Shown in pieces: positions 8,234 through 14,541 of a DNA stretch of 17,236 nucleotides. The position numbers and the translations under genes are program-made. Source of the DNA: Methanoregula sp. (lineage in GTDB: Archaea > Halobacteriota > Methanomicrobia > Methanomicrobiales > Methanospirillaceae); NCBI GenBank assembly GCA_028711405.1, contig JAQTSH010000010.1, positions 1 through 17,236 of the forward strand, in the 5' to 3' direction. Position 1 is the first letter of the stretch; every line of letters begins with the position of its first letter. The notes under the pieces were generated by a model. It was not told where the DNA came from. It did no database searches and worked only from the letters and a program-made list of their open reading frames with translations.

Positions 8234-9021
8234 CCAGGCACCTCGATCTTCGCGTAGCATCCCATCTCTTTTATTTTTGTCAGTCCCTGTAGTTCAGCAA
8301 GCGCTTTTACCGTGCCTTCCGATACTGCATAGTCCAGGAAGAAGACATACTTCCCGATCCCCCGTTTGGACGGGCGGGATTCAATACGGGTGAGGTTGAT
8401 GCCCCGTCGGGCAAAGACACCTAAGAGATCATACAGGAGCCCGGCGCGATCGGTATCCGGGTCGATCAGGATGCTGCATTTCTCCACATACCCAACCGTT
8501 ATGGGATCTTTTGAGATCCGGACGAACCGGGTGATGTTGTGCGCGTTGTTTTCGATAAATTCTGCAATGATGGGCATACGATAGATCGCTGCGGCACCGG
8601 ACGAGAGGAGCGCGGCTGCATTGGGCGTCTTTTTTGCTTCCATCGCACTCGACGCATTGCTGCTCGTGTGGATGACAGGGATCCCCCAGGCTTCCAGTTT
8701 TCCACTGCACTGCTCATGCGTTTGAGGATGCGCATAGATCACCCGGAGTTTTTCGAACGGAACAATGGATGCCAGGTGGTGATGTACCGGCAAGTACATC
8801 TCCCCGGTAATATAGACCGGGTAGAGCGTGAGGCTGTCCAGGGTCTCACCGACACCGCCGGCTTCAGAATTTTCGATGGGAACGATCCCTTCTCCCTCGC
8901 CCCGCGCGACCGCCGCGATGATAGCATGGATGGTAGGTGCAAGGCGAATATCGGTGTAGCCAAGTTTTAGGGTCAGATCATGAGAGAAGGTTCCTTCGGG
9001 ACCCAGCGTAATGACCGTCAT
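8230..9021 (-). CDS. pheA: Prephenate dehydratase with C-terminal ACT domain
   Basis: Decarboxylates and dehydrates prephenate to phenylpyruvate, the phenylalanine precursor. The 263-residue protein starts with the substrate-binding TLGPEGTFSH and has the catalytic Thr-Arg-Phe motif in NITRFVRIS (164-166). Residues from about 178 form an ACT domain with the phenylalanine-sensing ESRPSK (214-219), so feedback inhibition by Phe is expected from the family. No chorismate mutase domain is fused to it, unlike the E. coli P-protein. The ATG at 9021 overlaps the tyrA stop as ATGA; an ATG five codons upstream is possible. Confidence 0.96.
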   Translation of the reverse strand: MTVITLGPEGTFSHDLTLKLGYTDIRLAPTIHAIIAAVARGEGEGIVPIENSEAGGVGETLDSLTLYPVYITGEMYLPVHHHLASIVPFEKLRVIYAHPQTHEQCSGKLEAWGIPVIHTSSNASSAMEAKKTPNAAALLSSGAAAIYRMPIIAEFIENNAHNITRFVRISKDPITVGYVEKCSILIDPDTDRAGLLYDLLGVFARRGINLTRIESRPSKRGIGKYVFFLDYAVSEGTVKALAELQGLTKIKEMGCYAKIEVPG

Positions 9022-9842
9022 CGTCTCACCATGCAATCGATGATCGCATCGGTCTGTTCCTGCCCTTTGGTGCAGTAATCCCCGAAGTGCCGGGTGTTTT
9101 TTGTGAAAAATTCCCTGAACTGGTCCGGATCCCCGGAATTGACGATGGCGGAGAGTGTGTCTGCTGAGGCACGACAGGCAGCGATTACCTCAGGAACGTA
9201 GGGGTTTTTCTGCAGGATATCGGCATAGAGTTCCGGTGACTGCGAGAGCAGTCTTCCCACAAGTGAGAGCTCGATCTGGTAGACGGGGCTCGTGAACTCC
9301 TGCGTCTGTGTGATATCGAGATCCAGCCGGCGCATCGATTCAGCGATGGTCAGCGTGACAAAATGCGTCAGTCCCTGCACGACCGCCATCATCCGGTCAT
9401 GCGCTTCCGGGGTCGAGAGGGTACAGACAGCTCCTTCGTTCCGGAAGATCGACAGAAGCGGCGAAAGTATCTCGTCATCCACGCGCGCGGGACAGACAAT
9501 GATCGTCTGGTGCCGCAGGGAGCTGACGGTCGGACCGAACATCGGGTGCAACCCGATCACGTGCGCGGCGGACTTCAGCATCGCGTTTATGGGCGCCACT
9601 TTGAGCGACGTGAGATCGCAGAGGATCTGGTCGTGGGTGAGCAGAGGCGCGATTTGGTTGATCACGCGGACCGTATCCCGGATCGGCACAGATACGATCA
9701 CAAGATCGCAGACACGGACAAGCGCCGGTGCATCCAGTTCGGTCTTCCTCCCGGATACGAGAACGTCATATCCTGCCCGTGCGAAGACCCGGCTAAAGAG
9801 CCTGCCCATCTTTCCGGTGCCGCCAATGATGCCAACCTTCAT
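9018..9842 (-). CDS. tyrA: Prephenate dehydrogenase
   Basis: Oxidatively decarboxylates prephenate to 4-hydroxyphenylpyruvate, the tyrosine precursor. The 274-residue protein has an N-terminal Rossmann fold (VGIIGGTGKMG, 3-13), the conserved CDLTSLK (75-81) and the active-site histidine of GLHPMFGP (His99). A helical C-terminal dimerisation region follows. Neither a chorismate mutase nor an ACT domain is present. The ATG at 9842 fits the start of the Rossmann fold and lies four bases after the DHQ synthase II stop; an earlier in-frame start would run into that gene. With pheA next to it, both ends of the prephenate branch are in one operon. Confidence 0.94.
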   Translation of the reverse strand: MKVGIIGGTGKMGRLFSRVFARAGYDVLVSGRKTELDAPALVRVCDLVIVSVPIRDTVRVINQIAPLLTHDQILCDLTSLKVAPINAMLKSAAHVIGLHPMFGPTVSSLRHQTIIVCPARVDDEILSPLLSIFRNEGAVCTLSTPEAHDRMMAVVQGLTHFVTLTIAESMRRLDLDITQTQEFTSPVYQIELSLVGRLLSQSPELYADILQKNPYVPEVIAACRASADTLSAIVNSGDPDQFREFFTKNTRHFGDYCTKGQEQTDAIIDCMVRR

Positions 9843-9846
9843 CAGT

Positions 9847-10833
9847 TCACTTCTCAAGGATCGTCTCTTTGACTGCCATACCAAAATGCCTGCCGCCTTC
9901 GAGTGCACATCCAAGGATGTGGTCTCCTACCGAAAGGTCAACTACCGAGACCGCCCCGCCTCCCTCTTTGACGAGCCGGATCGTCTCAGCGTTCTGGAGG
10001 ATCAGGCTGACCCGGACACTGTCAGCCTCTGCCTCGACCAGCAGGAGAGGACGGCGTTCGATCTTCGTCCGCCCGACAATCGCGGTCCGTGCGACACCGG
10101 TCTCGTTTGCGACGAGTACCTGCCCGCCAATGGCGATATCCGAGAGATAGGCAGTCCTGCCATCCGGCAGGAGGATATAGGCATGGACGGCACCGGCATT
10201 GACCCGGAACGGGCGAGGGGCGACATACGGGTTCTCAAGGGTTTCGGCATGCACAAGGAGCATGGCGGAAGACGTGTTACCCATGAGCATGCCCTCGCCA
10301 TCAGAGAGCATCGAGCAGGTATCCACGCAGACACGGTCACCCATGCCCACGTGCCTGATAGCTGTCACAGTGAATGGGATCAGGTTGACCGTTCCGGTCT
10401 GCGCCTTAATCAGACCGGCAACCTCCTTTACCACCGCGGGATCGTTCGTTTGTAAGAGGATGCCCTGGACGCCCCGTTCAAGGACCATCAGCGCCAGTTC
10501 GGCTTCACGGACGCTCTTCACCCCCGCGATGATCCGGTCTGACTGGGCAACGAGGTTCTCGAGCGGGATGACCGTCCAGTCACTGGTCGTGACGATCACC
10601 CAGGTGTGCTTCGCTGCCTGCACAGCGGCATTCTCGCTTGCCTTGTCCGTGATCGTGCATTCGATCACGTCAGCACCCGGCTTTAAATCGCCATCCGGCG
10701 CGATGGTGGTGATCCTGCCGAGCCGTTTGACGGTTTCCGCGTGTTCAACAAAGAGTGCATCCGCTCCGCTCTCGATGGCGGTTGTGGCAATCTCCTTGTT
10801 CCAATCCCGAAGATCGACCCAGAACGTCTTCAT
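9847..10833 (-). CDS. 3-dehydroquinate synthase II (archaeal type)
   Basis: The archaeal enzyme, unrelated to AroB, that oxidatively deaminates and cyclises ADTH to 3-dehydroquinate. The 328-residue sequence has the family opening KTFWVDLRDWNKEI, a central FTVTAIRHVGMGDRVCVDTC block, the GEGMLMGNTSSAMLLVHAE block and PRPFRVNAGAVHAYI. The start follows the stop of the upstream aldolase-type gene with no gap. Its presence fixes the pathway as the DAHP-independent route described in Methanocaldococcus jannaschii (MJ1249). Confidence 0.96.
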   Translation of the reverse strand: MKTFWVDLRDWNKEIATTAIESGADALFVEHAETVKRLGRITTIAPDGDLKPGADVIECTITDKASENAAVQAAKHTWVIVTTSDWTVIPLENLVAQSDRIIAGVKSVREAELALMVLERGVQGILLQTNDPAVVKEVAGLIKAQTGTVNLIPFTVTAIRHVGMGDRVCVDTCSMLSDGEGMLMGNTSSAMLLVHAETLENPYVAPRPFRVNAGAVHAYILLPDGRTAYLSDIAIGGQVLVANETGVARTAIVGRTKIERRPLLLVEAEADSVRVSLILQNAETIRLVKEGGGAVSVVDLSVGDHILGCALEGGRHFGMAVKETILEK

Positions 10834-11616
10834 TTAGTGCTGCCCCAGCGCTTCGTTCGGTTTCACATCATCGTGCACTACGCGGCAGAGCGCCCGGACG
10901 AACGCGCGGGTGTCCTCGCGCTGGAACGCGTTTCTCCCGACACAAACACCGGCACCGCCGGCACCGACCGAGTCCTGGATGATCCGGAGGGTTTCGAGAT
11001 CCCCGCTCTTCTCACCACCGGCAATGAAGACCGGCACCGAGCATGCACGCGTGATCCTCCGGAACGCTTCAGGATCGCCCGGGTAGTTTGTCTTGATCAG
11101 GTCAGCGCCCAGCTCCTCAGCGACCCGGACGCAGTGCCCGATTGCCTGCGGGGAGAAAGCGTCGATCCCTTTTCCGCGCGGGTAGATCATGACAAGGAGC
11201 GGCATGCCCCAGCGGTTGCAGTCGCGAACGACTTTCGCCCCGGATTCCAGCATCTTCGATTCGTTCGGAGCCCCGAGGTTGATGTGGATCGAAACCGCAT
11301 CAGCGCCGAGCGCGATCGCTTCTTCTACGGTACAGACAAGCACTTTGTCATTCGGGTCGGGGTTCAGGGAGGTGCTGCCCGACAGGTGGACGATAAGACC
11401 GATGTCCCGTCCTTTTCGCCGGTGCCCGCGTTTCACCATTCCCTTGTGGAGGACGATCGCGTTTGCCCCGCCATCACTAACGTCGGATATGGTCTTTGTC
11501 ATATCGAGTAGTCCGTCAATCTGTCCCATCGAGAATCCGTGATCCATCGGTACGATGACCGAGCGCCCGGTATTCCTGTCCATGATCCGTTCGATCCTGA
11601 TCTCTTTTCCAATCAT
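10834..11616 (-). CDS. Second ADTH-synthase / class I aldolase paralogue
   Basis: A 260-residue TIM-barrel class I aldolase of the FBA/ADTH synthase family. The catalytic set is intact: Asp25 in PMDHG, Tyr145 in MIYPRG and the Schiff-base lysine Lys175 in DLIKTNYPGD. It is a close paralogue of the gene just upstream, which it follows by one base, and is followed directly by DHQ synthase II. It may be a second ADTH synthase, or the enzyme that makes 6-deoxy-5-ketofructose 1-phosphate, the sugar substrate of ADTH synthase. The sequence alone does not decide. It departs more from my recollection of the M. jannaschii ADTH synthase than its neighbour does, for example IDAFSPQAIGHC in place of the KENDVDQV segment. 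Confidence 0.85.
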   Translation of the reverse strand: MIGKEIRIERIMDRNTGRSVIVPMDHGFSMGQIDGLLDMTKTISDVSDGGANAIVLHKGMVKRGHRRKGRDIGLIVHLSGSTSLNPDPNDKVLVCTVEEAIALGADAVSIHINLGAPNESKMLESGAKVVRDCNRWGMPLLVMIYPRGKGIDAFSPQAIGHCVRVAEELGADLIKTNYPGDPEAFRRITRACSVPVFIAGGEKSGDLETLRIIQDSVGAGGAGVCVGRNAFQREDTRAFVRALCRVVHDDVKPNEALGQH

Positions 11617-11617
11617 G

Positions 11618-12409
11618 TTACACCTTCAACAGTTCCATTGCTTCTTCTACACTCTTGTTCGCATGCACGATACAGGCAGCTGCCCGGACAAACCGGTCCG
11701 GAGTCCGGTGCTGGAAGGCATTCCTGCCAATCGAAATTCCGGCTGCTCCACCTGCCATTGCTCCTTCAATCAGTTCGAGCGTGGTGCGGTCATCGGTCTT
11801 GGAGCCTCCGGCGACCACGACCGGTACCGGGCATCCGCGTGTTACTTCGCGGAAGGATTCCGGATCACCGGTGTACACGGTCTTGACGATATCCGCCCCG
11901 AGTTCAGCTGCCACCCGCGCGGCGAGTTTCACCTGGTCGACGTCATTTTCTTTTGTGATCTTTTTGCCGCGCGGGTACATCATGGCGAGGAGCGGCATGC
12001 CCCAGTCCATGCATTCCACTGCGACATTACCCAGATCGGAGAGCATCCGGGCTTCCGAGTCCGCGCCGATGTTCACATGCATCGAGACAGCATCAGCGCC
12101 CATCTTTAAGGCATTTGTGACCGAGTTAACGAGCACCTTCTCATTGGGGTCCGGAGAGATGGATGTGCTTGCCGACAGGTGCAGGATCAGTCCGACATCG
12201 CGCCCTCCCTGCCGGTGACCGTAGAGGGCAAGACCCATATGCCCGATCACTGCATTCGCGCCCCCTTCCGCAACAAGGTTGACCGCTTGCGCGAGATCGA
12301 TGAGACCCGGTATGGGTCCGTTTGTGACGCCGTGATCCATCGGTACGATGATCGTTCTTTTCGTATTGCGGTTCATAATACGTTCCAGACGAATTTCTTT
12401 TCCTCTCAT
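11618..12409 (-). CDS. 2-amino-3,7-dideoxy-D-threo-hept-6-ulosonate (ADTH) synthase
   Basis: The first enzyme of the archaeal aromatic pathway. It joins aspartate semialdehyde with 6-deoxy-5-ketofructose 1-phosphate. The 263-residue protein shows Asp25 in PMDHG, Tyr145 in MMYPRGKK and Lys176 in DIVKTVYTGD. From memory it is the closer of the two paralogues to M. jannaschii MJ0400. It is the first operon gene, preceded by a strong purine-rich ribosome-binding region: GGAGG at 12425-12421, then AAGGTG at 12420-12415, ending five bases before the ATG. The upstream half of this region lies in a perfect inverted repeat, so its translation is probably controlled (see the leader features). Confidence 0.9.
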   Translation of the reverse strand: MRGKEIRLERIMNRNTKRTIIVPMDHGVTNGPIPGLIDLAQAVNLVAEGGANAVIGHMGLALYGHRQGGRDVGLILHLSASTSISPDPNEKVLVNSVTNALKMGADAVSMHVNIGADSEARMLSDLGNVAVECMDWGMPLLAMMYPRGKKITKENDVDQVKLAARVAAELGADIVKTVYTGDPESFREVTRGCPVPVVVAGGSKTDDRTTLELIEGAMAGGAAGISIGRNAFQHRTPDRFVRAAACIVHANKSVEEAMELLKV

Positions 12410-12421
12410 AACAACACCTTC

Positions 12422-12456
12422 CTCCCCTTGAATGCATAAATACTGTTCAAGGGGAG
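12422..12456 (-). promoter_or_regulatory. Perfect 11-bp inverted repeat overlapping the operon ribosome-binding region
   Basis: CTCCCCTTGAA (12456-12446), a 13-base loop and TTCAAGGGGAG (12432-12422) pair perfectly. In RNA this is a strong hairpin whose 3' arm contains GGGGAG, the upstream half of the SD tract of the ADTH synthase gene. The stem ends only 12 bases before the ATG and would obstruct ribosome loading. No T-run follows, so it does not look like an intrinsic terminator. The same symmetry would also suit a dimeric DNA-binding repressor, and a TATA-like TATTTATG lies in the loop. RNA hairpin and protein operator cannot be told apart by eye. Confidence 0.7.
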
Positions 12457-12458
12457 AA

Positions 12459-12620
12459 TTAAAAATACCAGAAATAAAAACCAGAAACGCGATACCCTGC
12501 GGTCTGTACTGCGGGGATCAGTTCAGAAGTGAGACTGGTGATGCACCGGGCAGACTGTTCAATCGTAGAGATAAAGACATTCACGAGTGAAAAAACACTC
12601 ACGAGCGATTGAACACTCAC
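12459..12620 (-). CDS. Putative aromatic-rich leader peptide of the aromatic amino acid operon
   Basis: A short open frame ends in YRVSGFYFWYF-stop. The last six sense codons (TTT TAT TTC TGG TAT TTT, 12479-12462) are all aromatic and include Phe, Tyr and Trp. The TAA at 12461-12459 lies two bases before the 5' arm of the hairpin that overlaps the SD of the first operon gene. The start is uncertain: in-frame GTG codons lie at 12620, 12602 and 12584, and 12620 would give 53 residues. The frame stays open further upstream to an ATG at 12701, but that lies above the TATA box. A ribosome stalled on the last aromatic codons would cover the 5' arm and leave the SD free, which is sensible logic for induction on starvation. 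The translation and the mechanism are inferred. Confidence 0.45.
   Translation of the reverse strand: MSVQSLVSVFSLVNVFISTIEQSARCITSLTSELIPAVQTAGYRVSGFYFWYF
12556..12615 (-). promoter_or_regulatory. Leader stem-loop with nested hairpin
   Basis: TGTTCAATCG (12615-12606) is perfectly complementary to CGATTGAACA (12565-12556). Inside it, TCGTGAGTG and CACTCGTGA can pair across a loop of six T with two G-U pairs. TGTTCAA could instead pair with TTGAACA at 12450-12444, part of the SD-overlapping hairpin, so two mutually exclusive folds are possible. Alternating structures of this kind are typical of attenuators; whether they form is untested. Confidence 0.45.
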
Positions 12621-12650
12621 CTTGCATGCAAGATTGTACATAGGTGTTTG

Positions 12651-12658
12651 TATATAAA
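12651..12658 (-). promoter_or_regulatory. TATA box for the aromatic operon leader
   Basis: TTTATATA on the minus strand is an excellent archaeal TATA box. At the usual 22-27 base spacing, transcription would start near 12627-12629, about 220 bases upstream of the first enzyme gene. That leaves a long leader containing the aromatic codons and both hairpins. The element is nearly symmetrical (TATATAAA on the plus strand), so rightward initiation near 12681 is also possible. Confidence 0.65.
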
Positions 12659-12710
12659 ATGCGCGGGAAGGGGGATGGAAAATTTCCGGTGGGGGATGCA
12701 TCTTGAATGA

Positions 12711-13010
12711 GATTACAGTGATTATTACCCGGATCTTTTGTATAAACGCCTTAAGGCAAGTTCAGAATGGCTACAATGGATATCCGTAAATCTTGCAGAA
12801 AAAGTACATGGAGTTGTCAAAAAACCAGATTGGTTAAAAGGATTTAGTGTTCGTGTTGTAAATGCAAGTATCATAACAGAACCGGGGATTACGGGTTCAA
12901 ATTGGAGATTACATTACAGCATAGAACTATGTGGGTTCTCGTGCGATCATTTTCAAATTACTGACCAAAAAGTTGGAGAGACATTCCGAAATTTTCCTCT
13001 AAAATACAAA
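12711..13010 (+). pseudogene. Decayed fragment of an IS4-type transposase
   Basis: The frame from just after the stop at 12708-12710 reads DYSDYYPDLLYKRLKASSEW and continues to TDQKVGETFRNFP. The portion around residues 50-85 (VRVVNASIITEPGITGSNWR...LHYSIEL) resembles the first catalytic block of IS4-family transposases, V-[VI]-D-[GA]-[TS]-x(3)-x-P-G...G-S-[DN]-W-R-x-H-Y. The catalytic Asp appears as Asn. Only this block is present: both ends are missing, and the frame then runs out of phase into the next gene. It is AT-richer than its neighbours and lies between the operon leader and the ACT/homoserine dehydrogenase promoter. Family assignment is from pattern memory; terminal repeats were not found. 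Confidence 0.6.
13000..13007 (+). promoter_or_regulatory. Possible TATA box for the ACT-hom gene set
   Basis: TAAAATAC, preceded by TCC, lies about 45-52 bases upstream of the GTG at 13052. It would give a start near 13030 and a short leader containing GGTGG. It abuts the end of the transposase fragment. Confidence 0.4.
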
Positions 13011-13051
13011 GCTTATCTTCGATGCAGATCCACTATTTTACCGGTGGTCTT

Positions 13052-13570
13052 GTGCAGGTCTCCATGAAACTTGAGATGAAGGATTCTCCGGGACAGCTGG
13101 TTGCTGCCCTGAAACCAATATCTGATGTGGGCGGGAATATCATCGCGGTCATTCACCAGCGTGATCCGGTCTCCACTCAACACATGTTAAACGTCCAGAT
13201 CGTTCTTGAACTCCCTGAAGGGCGTCTTGACAAACTGGTGACTCTGTTAAAAAATGAAGGGGTTCACATCCAGCGGATAGGGAAAGAGCGTCTTTTATAC
13301 AAACGCTCCGTGATCCTGATCGGACACCTGATGCACACTGACCTTTCGGACACGGTTGACCAGATCGATTCCACGGGATTTGCAGAAGTCTGCGAGCTCT
13401 CGATGAGTATGCCGGCAATCAATGAACGGTCGACCTCGCGCGTGACGATCAAAGCGGTGAACCGGCAGGATATGGAATCAGCGCTTGCCATCCTGCGACG
13501 GGTGGCTCAGCAGAAATCCCTGCTGTTGATCGAGCCACTGGCAGAGGAGGTACCATGCGAGTCGCACTGA
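13052..13570 (+). CDS. Double-ACT-domain regulatory protein, probable allosteric partner of homoserine dehydrogenase
   Basis: A 172-residue protein made of two ACT-like modules. The first (about 1-80) begins VSMKLEMKDSPGQL and contains GGNIIAVIH; the second covers about 90-170. It has no catalytic domain. The adjacent gene encodes a homoserine dehydrogenase that lacks its own ACT domain and overlaps this gene by 16 bases. A role as a trans-acting sensor of threonine or another aspartate-family amino acid follows from that arrangement (inference). The GTG start was chosen because archaeal relatives begin M-x-V-S-M-K/R-L-E, GGTGG lies four bases upstream, and the candidate promoter would exclude an ATG at 13022. 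An ATG at 13064 is the other option. Confidence 0.8.
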   Translation: MQVSMKLEMKDSPGQLVAALKPISDVGGNIIAVIHQRDPVSTQHMLNVQIVLELPEGRLDKLVTLLKNEGVHIQRIGKERLLYKRSVILIGHLMHTDLSDTVDQIDSTGFAEVCELSMSMPAINERSTSRVTIKAVNRQDMESALAILRRVAQQKSLLLIEPLAEEVPCESH

Positions 13571-14541
13571 TTGGACTTGGAGCGGTCGGGCGCGGTGTCG
13601 CAGAGATGATCGCAAAGAAGGATCTGGGACTTACGATCACCGGCATCGCGGATTCAAAGAGCGGGTGTATGGATTGCAATGGTATCGATCCCCAGCGGGT
13701 GCTCGCGCAAAAAAAACAGACCGGTGCCTGCGGGGACCGGTCGATCACGGCAGAAGATATCATTCGGGATGCAGAGTACGATGCGCTGATCGAAGTGACT
13801 CCGACAAACGCGCTCTCCGGTGAACCGGCGACCGGGTATATCCGGGCGGCGCTTTCGCGGCAGAAGCATGTTGTGACGTCCAACAAGGGTCCGATCGCGC
13901 TTGCGTATAAGGAACTCCGAACTCTCGCTCAGGAGAACGGCGTAACACTCCGATACGAGGCAACGGTCGCGGGCGCGATCCCTGTCATGCACACGCTCGA
14001 ACATGGGTTGTGCGGCAACGAGATCCTCGGCATCCATGGTGTGCTGAACGGGACCTGCAATTACATTCTCACCCGCATGGCGGCGGAAGGACTCACGTAC
14101 GAGCAGGCGCTCATGGAAGCGCGGGAGATGGGGTATGCCGAGGCGGATCCCACGTACGATGTGAAGGGGATTGACGCCGCAATCAAACTGGTCATTCTCA
14201 CGAATACGATCTGGGGCAACAGCGTAAAACTCTCGGATGTTGACCTGACCGGTATCGATCTGCTCACACCGGATGCACTCCGGCTGGCTGAGGATGAGGA
14301 CTGCACCATCCGGTTGATCGCAGAGGCAATCCCGGAAAAACACCTGCTCCGGGTCTCCCCCCGGATCATCGAGAAGAATCACCCGCTCGTTGTCGAAGGC
14401 ACGTTGAACGCGCTCACCCTTGAGACCGATATGGCAAAGGAGATTACGCTGATCGGGAAGGGTGCCGGCTCGATAGAGACCGCGAGTGCCATCATCGGAG
14501 ACCTGCTCTATATCCGCGATCGTTATGGCAAGTGTACTTGA
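13555..14541 (+). CDS. hom: Homoserine dehydrogenase
   Basis: Reduces aspartate semialdehyde to homoserine for threonine and methionine synthesis. The 328-residue protein has an N-terminal dinucleotide loop GLGAVG (7-12), SNKGPIA (109-115) and ATVAGAIPV. The signature GVLNGTCNYIL (162-172), GYAEADPTYDVKG (193-205) and the catalytic Asp207/Lys211 pair follow. It ends soon after the catalytic domain with no ACT domain, which the gene upstream appears to supply separately. GAGGT precedes the ATG inside the end of that gene. It consumes the same aspartate semialdehyde as the divergent ADTH synthase. Confidence 0.95.
   Translation: MRVALIGLGAVGRGVAEMIAKKDLGLTITGIADSKSGCMDCNGIDPQRVLAQKKQTGACGDRSITAEDIIRDAEYDALIEVTPTNALSGEPATGYIRAALSRQKHVVTSNKGPIALAYKELRTLAQENGVTLRYEATVAGAIPVMHTLEHGLCGNEILGIHGVLNGTCNYILTRMAAEGLTYEQALMEAREMGYAEADPTYDVKGIDAAIKLVILTNTIWGNSVKLSDVDLTGIDLLTPDALRLAEDEDCTIRLIAEAIPEKHLLRVSPRIIEKNHPLVVEGTLNALTLETDMAKEITLIGKGAGSIETASAIIGDLLYIRDRYGKCT

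Noticed and set aside
9292..10455. 387-codon plus-strand frame opposite tyrA and DHQ synthase II
   Set aside because: It is antisense to two well-identified enzymes; long open antisense frames are common in GC-rich DNA and this one has no recognisable domains.
12462..12480. T-rich tract before the operon considered purely as an oligo-T terminator
   Set aside because: Not fully rejected: it could terminate transcription. But an unbroken in-frame run using TTC and TGG and containing all three aromatic residues, just before an SD-overlapping hairpin, is better explained as leader coding sequence.
12581..12620. Repeated GTGAGTGTT/CACTCACGAG words considered as a CRISPR-like or tandem repeat
   Set aside because: Only two or three short copies in inverted and direct orientation; they are better explained as arms of the leader hairpins.
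12621..12701. N-terminal extension of the leader frame to the ATG at 12701
   Set aside because: This part lies upstream of and across the TATA box, so it would not be on the transcript that starts from that promoter.
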